Shown here piece after piece: positions 22,227-34,906 of a stretch of 64,000 bases of DNA; the first letter of the stretch is position 1; each line of letters starts with the position of its first letter. Below the pieces are notes generated by a model that was not told the origin of the DNA, did not search any database, and saw nothing but the letters and a program-made list of their open reading frames with translations. The DNA comes from Diphasiastrum complanatum (taxonomy: Eukaryota > Streptophyta > Lycopodiopsida > Lycopodiales > Lycopodiaceae). A program made the translations under genes and the position numbers. The stretch lies in contig CM055096.1 in the NCBI GenBank assembly GCA_029204225.1, positions 62,538,957 to 62,602,956 of the forward strand, read 5' to 3'.

Positions 22227-23555
22227 CTAGTAGTGTTGTTTTCTCTTGCAAACTACTATCTGAAAATCAAACTCTAACAACAGAAGTAGCCTTCGAGTGA
22301 TTCTCCCTATGTTGCAAGTTTTGTTAACGAGATAGAGCAAGGGTTGATGGTCCGTATAAAAAGCAAAGTGTGTGGCCATCAGGTAGTGCCGAAACTTCTT
22401 AACCGCATATATCATTGCCAGTGCTTCTCTCTCTGTGACTGAATAATTCATTTTTGTATCACTGAGCTGTCGGCTTGCAAATTGGATCGAAAAATCATTT
22501 TTGTGTTCTTGTGGCTATGTTAAGACTGCTCCAACTGCATACTTCGATGCGTTTATATGCACATGAAACTCAATGGACCAATTGGGCAGAAGTAGTATTG
22601 GTGTTGAAAACAATGCATCTTTAAGTTTTTGGAAAGCCTTTAGGGCTTTCTCGTTCCAATGTGGATCCGTTGTGAGTTTGTAAATTGGTCGTGCTAACTC
22701 CGCAAATTCTAGAATGACAATTCTATAATAGTTAACATGACCCATAAAGATGTAGACCTCGTGGATCACTCCTGGAGGTGGTAGATCAACAATGATCCTG
22801 ATTTTTTATAGGTTTGTGGCAATCCCATGTCTAGACACTATATGGCCGAGAATCAAGCCATGTGTAACCCAAAATTGACATTTTTCTGGATTCAAGGAGA
22901 TCTGGAATTTGCGAGATTTTTGTAGCACCTTCTCCAGATTGGATAAGTGTTCAGAGTTTGGTCCATGCATGCATAGATCGTCCAAGAAAATTTTTAGAAA
23001 TTTCTACAAATACTCTTTGAATGACACCTGCATGACTCGCTTGAAAGTGCTTGGGGCATTGCAAAGTCCGAATGGCATCACCTTATAGGCATAGGTTCCC
23101 CATTCCGTGGCAAATGTTGTCGTATGCTGGTCTTGGGGTGCTATCTTCACTTGGTTGTAACCGTTGAAGCCATCCAAAAAACGGTAGGCTTTGGCCCCAG
23201 CTACTATGTCAAGGACACTTTCCATAAAGGGCACTTTCCATAAATGATCCTTTTTGGTGACTGCATTTAGCGCCTTCAGACTCACACATATCCGCATTTT
23301 GCCATTCTTCTTAGGTACTATAACTATCGGTGATACCCATTCAGTGTGCTTGATTTTGTAAATGAAATCTGCATCTAACAACTTCTGCAATTCTTTCTTG
23401 ATCAGTTCTGTGTAGTTCAGGTTGCAGCGGTAGTAATGACTCACCTTGGGGACTGCTCCATCCACCAAGTGTATGGTGTGTTGGACTACTGTTGGTGGAA
23501 TGCCCTTCAGATCATTATGATTATTGGAAAAACAATTCTTGTACTCCACCAACAA
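22227..23555 (-). pseudogene. Gypsy N reverse transcriptase and RNase H
   Basis: The RT opens with HYYRCN and SPIVIVPKKNGKMRICV.LK.LN, continues with FLDGFNGYNQVKI (first catalytic Asp), MPFGLCNAPSTF, and after a stop at about 23002 the FLDDL box (about 22980) in place of the usual YxDD. RNase H follows (HINASKYAVGAVL, then SVTEREALAMIYAVKKFRHYL and TDHQPLLYL). Separate stops interrupt an otherwise continuous frame near 23002, 22770, 22512 and 22224. The enzyme would copy element RNA into DNA and degrade the RNA strand; this copy is dead. Confidence 0.85.
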
Positions 23556-23558
23556 TGA

Positions 23559-24638
23559 TCATAGTCTTTTGAATTGTGTGGGCGTTAACTGCTCTCCCAC
23601 GTATACGATCGTTTCTTCTTCACTTGGCTCGGCAAGGTTCATGGGTTGCGTTCGTGCAGGTCCTTTGAAGACTTGTTTAGTTGGTGTCTGACTTTGATCA
23701 GGTTCTTGCTGGGCTTGCGACATCATAATTACCACGTCGTCCAAGGTATAATTCTTGAAGGTCTCAGACATCTCGTGAACTAGTGTTTGTCAAGATTCCT
23801 CCTTCAGAATATTAATTTTAGATCGGCTGGCTATCTTTTGATTTTCTGTCATCTGAGAAGAGGATGACGATGTATCAAAGTCCATACTAATTGACTTCAA
23901 GAAATTCAACACCTTATTTTTGTCTCTTTTTGTCATATCGGTGGATTTGTCCTTGTTGTCCTTCTTCGAAACTGGTGTGACATTCACCTCATGGTTGCGA
24001 ATATCAACATCCACTGTAGCTATAGCTTCTTCGGGTAGATTACTCCATCGGATTACCTAGTTGTAGAGTTGCTTCAATTGGTTCTTCTTGTTTGAGGGTG
24101 CCCTTTGTGGATCTATCCTTGAAACTTTTGCCATGGCATATTTTTGCAGCGGTTGACCTGGTACTTTCTTAAGTCCATAACGATCTGGGTCCATGTGTTG
24201 TAGGACCTGCTCATCAGTCAGCTCAATCTCCTTGTTGTAAGTGAGAGCATGTTGCCAAGGGAATAAATCATTGTCCACTAGGTTCTCAATAGATTCCGCT
24301 AACAGCCATGTTATGTTTATCATATTCATATCCAAATGTAATTGGTGTGTCCATGGTATAACACTTGGGTGAAGATGTGCTGGGTTCAAGATCTGATTCG
24401 TATTGACATGGTTGGCAATCAATCGTTGTAATACATTCATCCATCTCACGACATCCATCTCTGAATCGTAGTAACTACCCTTGGCTTGCCTTGGGTGATC
24501 TATCATGTGATCTGTCATGGATGATCCATCATCAGCCTTGGGTGCAAGTGGTTTCACTGCCCATACAACCTGCTCTCTGTTCTCAAAGGTGAGTTTTCCC
24601 ATACCCCAATTGTGTACTCTTGCGTAGTCCTCAACCAT
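23559..24638 (-). pseudogene. Gypsy N protease-RT linker
   Basis: Linker frame in three open blocks (24638-24057, 24014-23790, 23771-23559), all in the same frame as the RT. The last block (FKNY, GPARTQ, YVGEQLTPTQF) has a diverged relative at 33962-34180. Confidence 0.65.
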
Positions 24639-25043
24639 GGTCTTCTCAGTAAAACACGGTATGCAGATGGAGATTCAGGTATATCCATTACTACAAAGGT
24701 GATCACAAACTGCATGCCTGCTATTTTTACAGGGATATCGACAACCACACCCTTTGATTTTACACAGGATTGATCCAATAGGTTGATGGCAAATCTTGCT
24801 GGCTTCAACCCCTATAATTTCACTTTGGTACAAAGTAGTGGATATCAAATTAACACCTAATCCTCCATCTACTACTGATGCCTCATCCTCGAATCTCTTG
24901 TGTTTGATTGGCAGGTTGTTGTTGTGTTCCTCACTCTCCCATGCTGCTCCAATGTGGAGGACGTTACTAGTCTCTTCATAGCCCGTACAATATATGGGCT
25001 CTGGCGCTACTAGCTTCGCATCCACTTTGGCCCATTCAGTCAA
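24554..25043 (-). pseudogene. Gypsy N aspartic protease, frameshifted
   Basis: The frame from 25043 has the retropepsin active site as VVDGGLGVNLIS (the usual D-G-G-S-G-V-N with S changed to L). Near 24800 the reading moves to another frame carrying VVDIPVKIAG, then YRVLLRRPWLR, the conserved protease end (usually LLGRPWL). The original frame returns near 24620 with ARVHNWGMGKLTF. Two frameshifts make it dead. Confidence 0.7.
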
Positions 25044-25495
25044 AAGCTTTTAGCTTGTGGCGCAATCCGCGGTAATTTCCCAAGGGGTAAACTAACACGG
25101 CTCACCAGTAGGCTTGTGAGCCTTTCAGTGCATGGTTCCTTGGGCTCCATCATGTGGAAAGGTGGTTCATGGCAATGCAATCAATCGTTCTGATTAGTTC
25201 ACAATGGTGAGCCCGTTCATGGTTCCCGCTCATCATCAGCAGGAGGTTCCATATGGTTCTCATTTTCTTGCTCTTTTTTCTCTGCTTGTGCTCTCTGTAC
25301 CTAGTGCCGTATCTTCTGGTACTGTCTCCTTTCTTCCCTCACATTCGAATATTGCACTGAAGTTGAGGGTTGGTCATCAGTGACCGATGCTGGTGGTGAG
25401 GGAGCCACTTCCTTCCTCTTTTGTGCTCGTGTAATGGCTAACACAGGGGCATGGAAATGTTGCCTTTCCGGTGGCATTCCCGCTGGAACTGTTGC

Positions 25496-25726
25496 TCATT
25501 GTATTGCAATGAATTTCAATGGTGCACTAGTCCCAGGTCTCAATGGACAATTCTTGAAGCAGTGTCCATAACCGCATTCTCGACAGAAGGATGTAAATTG
25601 TCCCTTATAAAGACATTCAGCAATTTTGTGTCCTTCGCCACATCCGTAGCAACCGTAATTTCTTCTGCCTTGATGCTGAGTTTGAGCTGCATAGGCTGCA
25701 ATATATTCATTTATGACAGGATCCAT
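25496..25726 (-). pseudogene. Gypsy N gag end with two zinc knuckles
   Basis: A 76-residue frame with two CCHC knuckles in tandem: CYGCGEGHKIAEC and CRECGYGHCFKNC, each C-x2-C-x4-H-x4-C. These bind retroelement RNA during packaging. Capsid sequence upstream is not readable, and the protease lies in another frame. Confidence 0.75.
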
Positions 25727-25739
25727 ATATGGTTCATCC

Positions 25740-26598
<859 letters not shown>

Positions 26599-27709
26599 GA
26601 ATATAATGATTTTTCAACTTTTAGGCTCTGTCCTAATACACCTAACACTCACTTTCCTCTCAAAAAATGATGGATAAGGAGATCTCATAAGATCTAGGAC
26701 CCTAAAACACTTCTATCTTGAACCTGGCTGGTTTCCAAGCATAGAAAGGAAGATTGAAACACATGCCACACTTTGCACACACTAAGAATGGATTACAAAC
26801 TCAAACCAACCTGAACACACTCTTTCTTAAGCTCCCAAACTTTCCAACAAGTGACCTAATCAAGTTATGATCTGAAGAGTTACTTGCATTCTTAGAAAAT
26901 ACACAAGACTAGGTTGCCAAGAATACCTAGAACTGAATAAACATGATCAACACACTAAGATATTGATTCAACCTGTAAAACCACATGTAAACCACACTTC
27001 TAATAGTTTATAAACTCTAGCAAATGATAAATACAAGCTTTAGAGGTGAATGAAATAGCACACTTAGTGAATCACAAGACTAGCTTTACTAGCTTGTCAA
27101 ATCTTGGTGTTTAGATGTAGATCTAAGATCACTTCACATGAGAATGTTCCTCAACCTGTTAAGAACCTGAAAACACATTTGCATAATGGTTGGAACCTTC
27201 CAGCAAATGCTTCAATCAAATTACATAAGGAGAGTTACTTACATGCTCAACAAAGTACACCAAAATTTATGCAAAAAATTGTTGACAATCTGTTCACCCA
27301 AAAGGGGATCTTTCATCCAAGTGGGAGCTTTGCTCAGCCTTTTTGAGAAATAAAAAATCACTCAAAGAGTATTTGTCATCCACTTAAGGAGAAGTTTCAT
27401 CCAGTTAAGGAGAGTGTTCATCCACAGAAGTGGAGTCAACAATACATTGAACAGAACATTGTTACTATTGAATATGCACAAGCCTCACAATCAACAAATG
27501 ATTAGGTGTTATGATCTGATCCAAAATAGCTTCTTTTTAGCCTTTGATCTTCAATAGACCTAAAATATGCTTTTGATCCACAAGTTCAACTCACAAAACA
27601 AAGGTTAGTAAGATTTGATCAACAGTGCAATGCATAATCATGCTAGAACTTGATCAAACATCCAAATATCACCATAAATGAAAACCTTACTAAAAATAAC
27701 AGCCAACTA
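26599..27709 (-). other. Copia C leader
   Basis: 1.1 kb non-coding sequence between primer-binding site and gag start. No conserved frame. Confidence 0.5.
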
Positions 27710-27721
27710 GCTCTGATACCA
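27710..27721 (-). promoter_or_regulatory. Primer-binding site of Copia C
   Basis: The minus strand reads TGGTATCAGAGC directly against the LTR, a perfect initiator tRNA-Met type site. Confidence 0.85.
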
Positions 27722-28377
27722 TGTGAAAAGAGAGGATCTTGAATGGATCCAAACTCCCAAAATACTTGGCTAAGATCTTTGCACAACAAGCTACAAAAGC
27801 TAGAAATGGCAAAGCATCCTAATGTTACCTTTGATACACATGAACTTGACAAAGCATTCAAGAGACAAAAGAAACTAATAAAAGGTACTAATGGCAGCCA
27901 AAAACAGCAGCATACCAGCCCTACAACAGTAGTCTACCACTTTTGGAAACCTCTTAAGATCATACACAAAAGCTTGAAGACAATACACAAAGCAATGCTC
28001 TCAATGGAGGAAGAAACTGTGAAAATGATCTATTGATCTCTCTCAACAATACAATAAGTTTCTCCAACCTGTTCTCCATGAATTTCACCCTAATATAGGT
28101 GAGAGAGATGACTCTCTCTCCTCTCTTTAGAACTTAGGACCCAATTTTAGGGCACCAATAGCCTAAAATATCCAATTTTGGCCTATATGTCCAAATAACA
28201 TGATTTTGGTGTCATTTTGAAGGTCCTGAAGTTTGGGACTTCTTTAATATGAAATATATACTAAAAATAAAAGTATCTAGGCCTCTTTCACATGTGTGAA
28301 ATGTTAGATCCAAAACTATGTACAAAAATTGCCAATTTAGGCCTCAAACTAGCTAGGAAATGTTGACAATTTTCACA
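27722..28377 (-). repeat. 5' LTR of Copia C
   Basis: 656 bp starting TGTGAAAA and ending TTTTCACA on the plus strand (8-bp inverted tips). The primer site lies at its left edge. No second copy was found in the window; the LTR at 38650-39544 is a possible distant relative. Confidence 0.75.
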
Positions 28378-31340
28378 GTATTAGGCATCTTTGAATATAT
28401 ATGACCTCTAAGCAAGGCCAACTAGATCCCCTCAAAATGCATATTTTGCCTTTTCTAAATGATCGTGTTTAGTTTACATTAAGTAATCTAAAAAAATTAG
28501 AATTTGAACCATGATTCGTCAACCATAATTCATCGGATTTTAAATCCACACTCGACAATAAGAGAATAGGCACAATGTTTCTATTCTCAAATCATGGGTT
28601 TTCAAGAGGATATTGAATGTATGGTAGATGCACTACCAAAAGTAACAATCAGTTTGATAAAGTACGCTCTTGAACGGTGATTTTGAAAGGACTTTGATTC
28701 ACTAGTCATATTAAGTTTTTGCAATTACTTTTGGCTATTTGCTTTTTGACGTTAAGCTTTCAAAAGGCCGAATTTCCTCAATACTTGGTGACAAAGCAAT
28801 CGAAAGTTTTTGCTATGGTAGGGGAGTTAAATACTGGTTTTTTCTTGTCAAGAGCTTCTTATAATCACTTTGGGATTATTCACTTGTTTGATAATTGGCT
28901 ATGTAAGGGGAAAGGCCCGTGGGCGGGGGGCTTTCCCCTACGTAAATAACTGCAGGTTTTTTTTTAAAACCTTTTTTTTTATTTTTAGAAAGTCAACTTT
29001 CCAAAAATAGTAATTTTGGATTTGTTCGACTTTTAAAAAATAGCAACTACACCTCACATTTTGGTAAGGTGATTCTTAAAATTTTTAAAAATAGTAAGGT
29101 ACCTTACAAATGTGTAAGATACTTATTGTCAAAAGTACAAAATTATGTTATTTAAGGCAAATTGGCCTAACTAAGACTAGAAGGCACTTTTTTTTGTCAT
29201 CCTTGGGCCAAAATGACCCCTGAATCTAGCTGCTCAGAGCCAATGTCGGAGAAATGCATTTTGGGGAGTTTTCATCACCATTTCATCGAGCGGAGTGTGG
29301 GGGACCTAGTGATGGCCTACATTCACCGTTTGGATATCGTAGGGCCAAATTTGGGGCAATTTCTGACTAGTGAAACCTGCTACAAGGTGGTACAATGAGG
29401 CATTATCACTTCTTACTTACTTATAACAGGGTGTTTGGAAGTGGTAAATGCGGTATGAGGGCGAATGATAGCGGATTTGTGTGGAGAAAACTAGTTTTTT
29501 GAAACGAAAGTGTAGTTTGACATCCGATGACTACTCATCATTGACGATAATTTTGAGAGGGCAAGCAATCACAAGTGAGAGGCGGGCATGGTATGCCGGT
29601 TATAGGTGAAAAATTCTTGTGATGAGGTTCAACTCTTGGGGTTCGAACCGACCAATGTCGGGTGACATTTGGGGGAACGCTCTCACAGGCATGATCAGCC
29701 GCTGGCAGTGTCGAGTAGGGTGATAGCTGCATTGACACACGCATTTGCGACTTGGAAATTTTCTCGTTTGGAGAGAAATGTGGGCTAGCTTGGAGGTACA
29801 CACATTTGGCGGTCATGGGTGAAATAAGTGCGAGGTAGTATCAGTTGGAAGCCATGGGCATGATAGCGAACTTGAATTGGATGAACTGTGTGTGGGACAC
29901 GCAGGAGATGAAGAATGGGTCAGTCATCACACTTTGGAGACTCTTGGTGAGTGGTGAGTGTGATGTTTTGCGGTATTTGCAGTTGGTAAGTCAATTCAAA
30001 TCAATTCATTGTAGCTATAAAGCAGTGTATCAGGTTTGTCATCGAGGAGATACACTTCAGCTGCCAATTTGGACAAGTCAAATCAATTTGTCGTATCACT
30101 ATTGCATCAAGGATGCAGATTCCAGTGATGGCAAAGTGCAGGTCGTTTAGTTTGGGACATGGAAGATCTTACAGTCATTGGAGTGAATTGGCATGCACAA
30201 TTTGTCAAGAGGGACTTGATGGAGGCTTTGGAGTTCGCATCTCAGTGTATTCTCAAGTTTTGGTTTGGATGGCATTCATGAGCAGCTTTGGAGCTAGCTT
30301 TGGGGGAATACAGGTGGGGCACTACAGGGTAGATGCTCAGATATTCTAGATCAGAGATAGCATTGGGATTCCTGATAGGGATGGACTGTAGGATGACATG
30401 ATGATATCAAGGTGCAGCTATTTCAAATTAGACTTGAGTCATTGGTTGGGACATGACTTACAAGGAGGATTCATGATGGAATCAAGAAGCTGCAAATGCA
30501 AATGGGCAAGGCATGAAGCTTTGTGAGCCAACTCTAGGATGGAGAGCTGATAGACATCGCACAGTTGGGTGTGATGGGAGCAAACACTGTGGTAAGTGTT
30601 TTGCTGGAGATCTACTGGAGGGGACACTGATGGTGAGGACTTCATGGTATACTTATTTGGGAGTACAAACCAGCCATTAGCATTGGCATCGATGGAGAGG
30701 TATCTACCATCAAGGGCGTGGATAAGCTACCTATAGCTTTCATGTAGTTGGCTGTATTTGTAGGAGTCTAGGCTTCGTACAGGTGTTGGAACCTATTTGG
30801 TTCAAATTCTCAGTGGATGAGATCAGGGAGAAGCCTAGAGGAAGTCACTTAGAGCCATGTACCTCAGTATGATCAGATTGAGAGACTATGATCTCGGGAT
30901 CTCGTGAGCGGCGACTCAGGGATAGGCTTGCGTTGGCATGATGTCAAGTGGCACATAGCCAGGGAGAGCGAGCGGCATTGCTAGGAGCCACGAGGAGCAG
31001 GTACTGCTTTGTAGATCGGCTTGTCTAGCAGGATGGTGACCAGGTTTGAAGACACCAGGTGAGCATAGTATGTGGATGACGAGTCCATTGGGGTGGCACT
31101 CAGGGAGATGCTACAGTTGCTCAGGTAAATGTTAGACTTACTTTTCACAATGTCTCTTTGCATACAAATTTTTAGAGTTGTTACTTTTTGTAAGTTAAAT
31201 TTTCCCTCATGTTTACATAAGAGAAGGGACTCTAGAGACATTTAGGGTGTTCAAGTAACTCTAGAAGGTATATGTTCTCCTTAATATCATCATAAAGGTT
31301 ACTCAAAGGCCATCATTCCCAAGCTGGAGTACATAAACAT
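28378..31340. other. No gene recognised
   Basis: Low-motif sequence with only short frames. A short imperfect hairpin built on GGGGAAAG/CTTTCCCC lies at about 28903-28940. I see no tRNA or LTR. It may hold upstream regulatory sequence of the CLE gene toward its right end. Confidence 0.35.
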
Positions 31341-31349
31341 CACACATGC

Positions 31350-31369
31350 CATGCAGATGCATGCATGCA
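31350..31369. promoter_or_regulatory. RY (CATGCA) motif cluster upstream of the CLE gene
   Basis: CATGCA occurs at 31350, 31360 and 31364, the last two overlapping as CATGCATGCA, with a fourth at 31568. CATGCA is the core bound by plant B3-domain factors (ABI3/FUS3/LEC2/VAL types). It lies about 280-300 bp before the CLE start codon. Binding is not shown here. Confidence 0.35.
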
Positions 31370-31647
31370 GCAAGAAAAATACTCCTTACTTTCCCAATTA
31401 TTACTCTCTTGTCTCTCATTCCTCTCAAAGTACTAATCTCCCCTTATTTGCGTGAATGAATGAAAATCTATGCAGCTTGCTGGCTGGCGTTTGAAAGCAT
31501 AGAGCTTTTTTCCAGTTGCTATGATACCTCGAATATCTGATGTATTGGAATTATTTAGTAGTTAGTACATGCAGCAAACGGTCTGTAATTTGCTGATCAT
31601 AGTATGAAACCAGGAGCTGGGCTGCAATAGATAGTGCTCATAGAATC

Positions 31648-31914
31648 ATGAGAACGATCGAGCTGCACTGTAGGACGTGGAGCATTGTAGGTTGTTTGCA
31701 GGATATTCTTTTAATCATGATAGTGCTGACAAGTGCTTCTGCAGTGTATGGTGCGCGTCTACTGCCTGAGCCATTGATCCGCACTCAGCTTTTGCCTCCT
31801 GTGGCAAGCGTGATCAAGGAAGATGATGCATGTAGCTTTGATTTTTGCAAACACGGATTTGAGTGGTCTAAGCGCTTAATTCCAACTGGTCCAAATCCTC
31901 TTCATAATCGGTAA
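31648..31914 (+). CDS. CLE signalling-peptide precursor
   Basis: An 88-residue intact frame that ends in a CLE peptide. Residues 76-87 read RLIPTGPNPLHN, a full 12-residue CLE motif of the R-type (CLV3/CLE9-13-like); only Arg88 follows before the stop, as in many precursors ending at the peptide. P79 and P82 are the positions 4 and 7 usually hydroxylated; G81 is the invariant glycine. A hydrophobic segment (about residues 20-35) followed by V-Y-G fits a signal peptide, preceded by a rather long N-terminal region of about 19 residues. The middle (36-75) is variable, as usual, with two cysteines (C62, C67). The secreted peptide would be perceived by CLV1/BAM-type receptor kinases and control stem-cell or vascular activity in related plants. 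Precursor length is typical. No intron is needed. It is the only clear host gene here. Confidence 0.88.
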   Translation: MRTIELHCRTWSIVGCLQDILLIMIVLTSASAVYGARLLPEPLIRTQLLPPVASVIKEDDACSFDFCKHGFEWSKRLIPTGPNPLHNR

Positions 31915-31922
31915 TTCTTACA

Positions 31923-32445
31923 GCTTGGATAGACGTGATATAAGCACTCGACATGTGCAGGGGATCTGTTCGTTTAGGGATGAGCGGCCAGGTATGTTCG
32001 GCGGAACAACTAATTCGGAGGGTGGGATGCTGGCAGTTCAACGGGATCAGTGGCCCACCTATAGCCAAACGATGGCCAATCAAGAACAAAAATTCTCTTC
32101 TCTTGCTGATCTGCTTTGTGAGCTTGATCATTGCAAGATTGCCCTCCGGAGTGCAACAGCAGACATTCAAAGAAGAGTATGATTTTGTAAGAGTTGCGGC
32201 CGAGAAAGAAGAATGTTGCAGGACCTTGGCGCAGAAAAACGGAATATAACTCGAACGAGAAGCTCTAGAGTCTAAGGAGCTGCTCAAAAGTCGGCCATCA
32301 GTAGTTGTGAGATGAGTGGGTTGGTTCTAAGCACCTAACCTCCACCATTTATGTGTGTTACAGTCAGAAATGGCGCTGATGTTGATCTTCTGCTATCCAT
32401 TGCGGAAAAGGGCGCAGAAGCAGAAATACTTCAACGCAACAACTA
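31923..32445 (+). other. Coding-like stretch behind the CLE gene, possibly split
   Basis: Directly after the CLE stop the sequence TTCTTACAG resembles a 3' splice site. Frames then read with protein-like, helix-rich content: 31925-32182 (SLADLLCELDHCKIALRSATADIQ) and, in a shifted frame to 32249, EEYDFVRVAAEKEECCRTLAQK. A second possible acceptor (GTGTTACAG) ends near 32364, before a short frame finishing at about 32445. I recognise no family. It might be 3' exons of an overlapping transcript, a decayed gene, or chance. Confidence 0.25.
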
Positions 32446-33955
32446 AAGGCTTGTCATCTCTAGTCTTGTAATTGTGAATTCCGTAAACATAGCTATCTAG
32501 AATGTAAAACAGCTATATGAATATTTGTGGCTTTGCTCCTGTCAGGGACGATACCACAAAGAACGATCAGCTGCAGCTGGATACTGGATTAAAAGTCCCT
32601 TGGACGGAAGAACCCTTAAATGTTGATAATTCCAGGCTATAACTAATTTCCACTAGATTTTATTTCACCCTCGCAGGTCTTATAGGTTGCTTGTTTATGC
32701 GTTTCCAGTTCAGATATAAAGTGCATATTTTCCAGTGAACTCCAGCTATCAGATCCAAATGAAGCTTTGCATGATAAATAATAACTCCTTGCAAATTTGC
32801 AGTTTATCAGATCATCACCATGTATGTCCCAATCGGCTCTTTTTCAAGTGCTATTCTATCTGAGTAGTAGTTAGGTAGATCACAGGTAAATAACAAGCTT
32901 CTAGCCAGTCCACGTCAGGTATTGAGAACCCAGGTACTAGGGAGAAACCGCCAAGTATTTTAAAACTACCATATGCATGTTGTGCTTATTTGGGAGTTAA
33001 GTTAGAGCCATTTCATGAATGCTCGTTTGCTTTCCATAGTAGATATCAAATACCTCTAAGCTCAGCGGACAAGAGCAAACTGTAGGGATCAGGACAGCCA
33101 CTGGTTCGAAGCTACAGTCCCTTACTTGTTTATCGGCAGGCTAGGGGTTACCCTTCAGCTTGGTTTCTTCTCCTATGAGAAAGAACTGAATTCTCTATTT
33201 TCCCAGCAGGATAGCATCTACCATGTTTAAGTAACATGTATCCGAAAGCGTGATATAAGATCACACTTTATCTTTGGTAGTCTAACAACTGGCCAATGGA
33301 CAAAACAATGTGTCAACAGTGTTCATTACTCATTCTGCTTTAAAGCTATAAAGAAGTTGTATTTTGTACATAGCAAAATAGGAAGGAATCACAGAAGCTT
33401 GCTGCTCGCTATTAAACTGAGATGACTATCATAAAAACCTTGCTGTTACTTCTTCAAGGCTTGTTGCTTTCATGAACACTTCTTGTTGGATAATTAAAGG
33501 GCAAATTGGACAGGTAATTGAAAGCTATCAAGCATACAGGAAATGCATCTATTGAGAGATCATCACTCGCGTATTGCTATATTCACATGACATAACTGAT
33601 TGTGAGTGACTTGATATAATTAAGTGTCAGGTACCACTAGCTCAGCATACAGAAGAGCGAATGCACTACTTGACATGAATGGAAGCAGCAGCTTGCTTTG
33701 CTTACCACCCTATAGCGTCAGTTACGAGTTCTCAGTTGCATAATAATTAATTTTTTGGATCTAGATTGCTAGAGACTATTTTAAACAATTATGGGCAAAT
33801 TGCTCTTGCAAGGTTGAACTTTTAATCTGTTTCTGCAAAACACATGTGACTCGTGCGATTGTTGATCAGAGTAATGCAAAACCCATGTCCGATCTCCTCT
33901 TTGCCTAACCAATATTTTTTCAGCCAGCAGATTGATATAAAGGAAAAGGGGGTTA
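32446..33955. other. No gene recognised
   Basis: No long frame, LTR or structured repeat is visible. Confidence 0.4.
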
Positions 33956-33961
33956 TAGCAT

Positions 33962-34180
33962 ATGTACGAACGAGTGCCTAATTACTTCAAGAATTATATG
34001 ATAGATAAACTGATGATTCTCATGCTGAGAGCTAAAAGAGATGATAAACATCAATCTTCTATAGGTGCCAATGTCTATGAGGGACTTGCACGGACAAAGA
34101 TGCTAATTCCATTCAAGCTTGGAAAGATTAAAGAACATGTTGAAGGACAAGAATTTGAATTTAGCGCACGTCTATTCTAA
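33962..34180 (+). pseudogene. Gypsy protease-RT linker remnant
   Basis: A 72-residue frame that aligns by eye with the linker just before RT in Gypsy N (23771-23559): shared FKNY, then GLARTK against GPARTQ, and VEGQEF against VGEQLTPTQF. Nothing of RT follows. It shows that Gypsy debris reaches within 2.1 kb of the CLE gene. Confidence 0.5.
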
Positions 34181-34900
34181 AATATGAATTTGTTTTTGGA
34201 GTTTAATTTATTTGAAGATCAGAATTTCATTGTATGTTGTGGTTCACACAAGATTGTTGACACATGGAACCAAACTCACAGTTATTAGCACCTTATAGCT
34301 GGTTGATTTTAAAATATGCGCAACTTATCTTAAAAAACCTTCAAAAGGTATTAGATGTCGGACTTTGTGTAGCCTGAAAACAACAAACTGTATTCATTTA
34401 TAGTTTTATATTTATTCCAGTTTCTGATCGCTACCAGAAAACAAAAATCATGTTCATACTAAAATTGAGATCTAGGTGTGCATGATGCTACTGATTTCTG
34501 AAACCTCATTTCTCTAAGATTTGTTATATGCTGGAATAAAGTAGAATATCAAAATGCTTTGATTGCTTGACATGCTGAAGTTGAAAAAGTCTACTAAGCA
34601 ATATAACATCGTTCACTGATCACAGAATTTTGGACATTATGGTCCCCCCTACATAGCTCCTCTAAAGACCCACCCAGCCAAAGTAAAATTCCATCTATTT
34701 GGAGGATCAACTATGGCACAATTTCTCGTATAGCATAGAAAATTAGTAAGGGAGGAATCTTAAGTAAATTTATGGAATAAGCTGCTTGAGCTTATTCTGC
34801 CCACTAAGGCTCCCTTGGCGAGCCCTGCAGGGTGAGCCAAGAGTGCCACATGCAGAATGGGCCTTGGTGGCTCATTCCATTTCGATTATGTATTATGGAA
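34181..34900. other. No gene recognised
   Basis: AT-rich; near 34790-34880 there is a GC-richer patch with partly self-complementary GGCTC/GAGCC segments. Confidence 0.35.
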
Positions 34901-34906
34901 GGTGGC

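Larger units (their letters stand above)
21240..25726 (-). mobile_element. Gypsy element N, internal region
   Basis: Ty3/Gypsy gag-pol in the order zinc knuckles, protease, linker, RT, RNase H, integrase, reading leftward. Most of it (25043 to 21327) lies in a single reading frame interrupted by separate stops, with local frameshifts around the protease (24808-24554) and at the integrase end (about 21330). The order puts integrase after RNase H, which defines Gypsy. The D-[RKS]G-x-HF integrase motif and pre-RT layout look like the non-chromodomain Athila/Tat group (family inference). I could not find a paired LTR. Confidence 0.85.

Noticed and set aside
29630-29660. GGTTCGAACC-like string considered as a tRNA or SINE B box
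   Set aside because: No A box at the right distance and no cloverleaf arms could be drawn.
31868-32287. 139-residue minus frame overlapping the CLE end
   Set aside because: Antisense to the CLE motif and to the coding-like plus frames; no recognisable domain.
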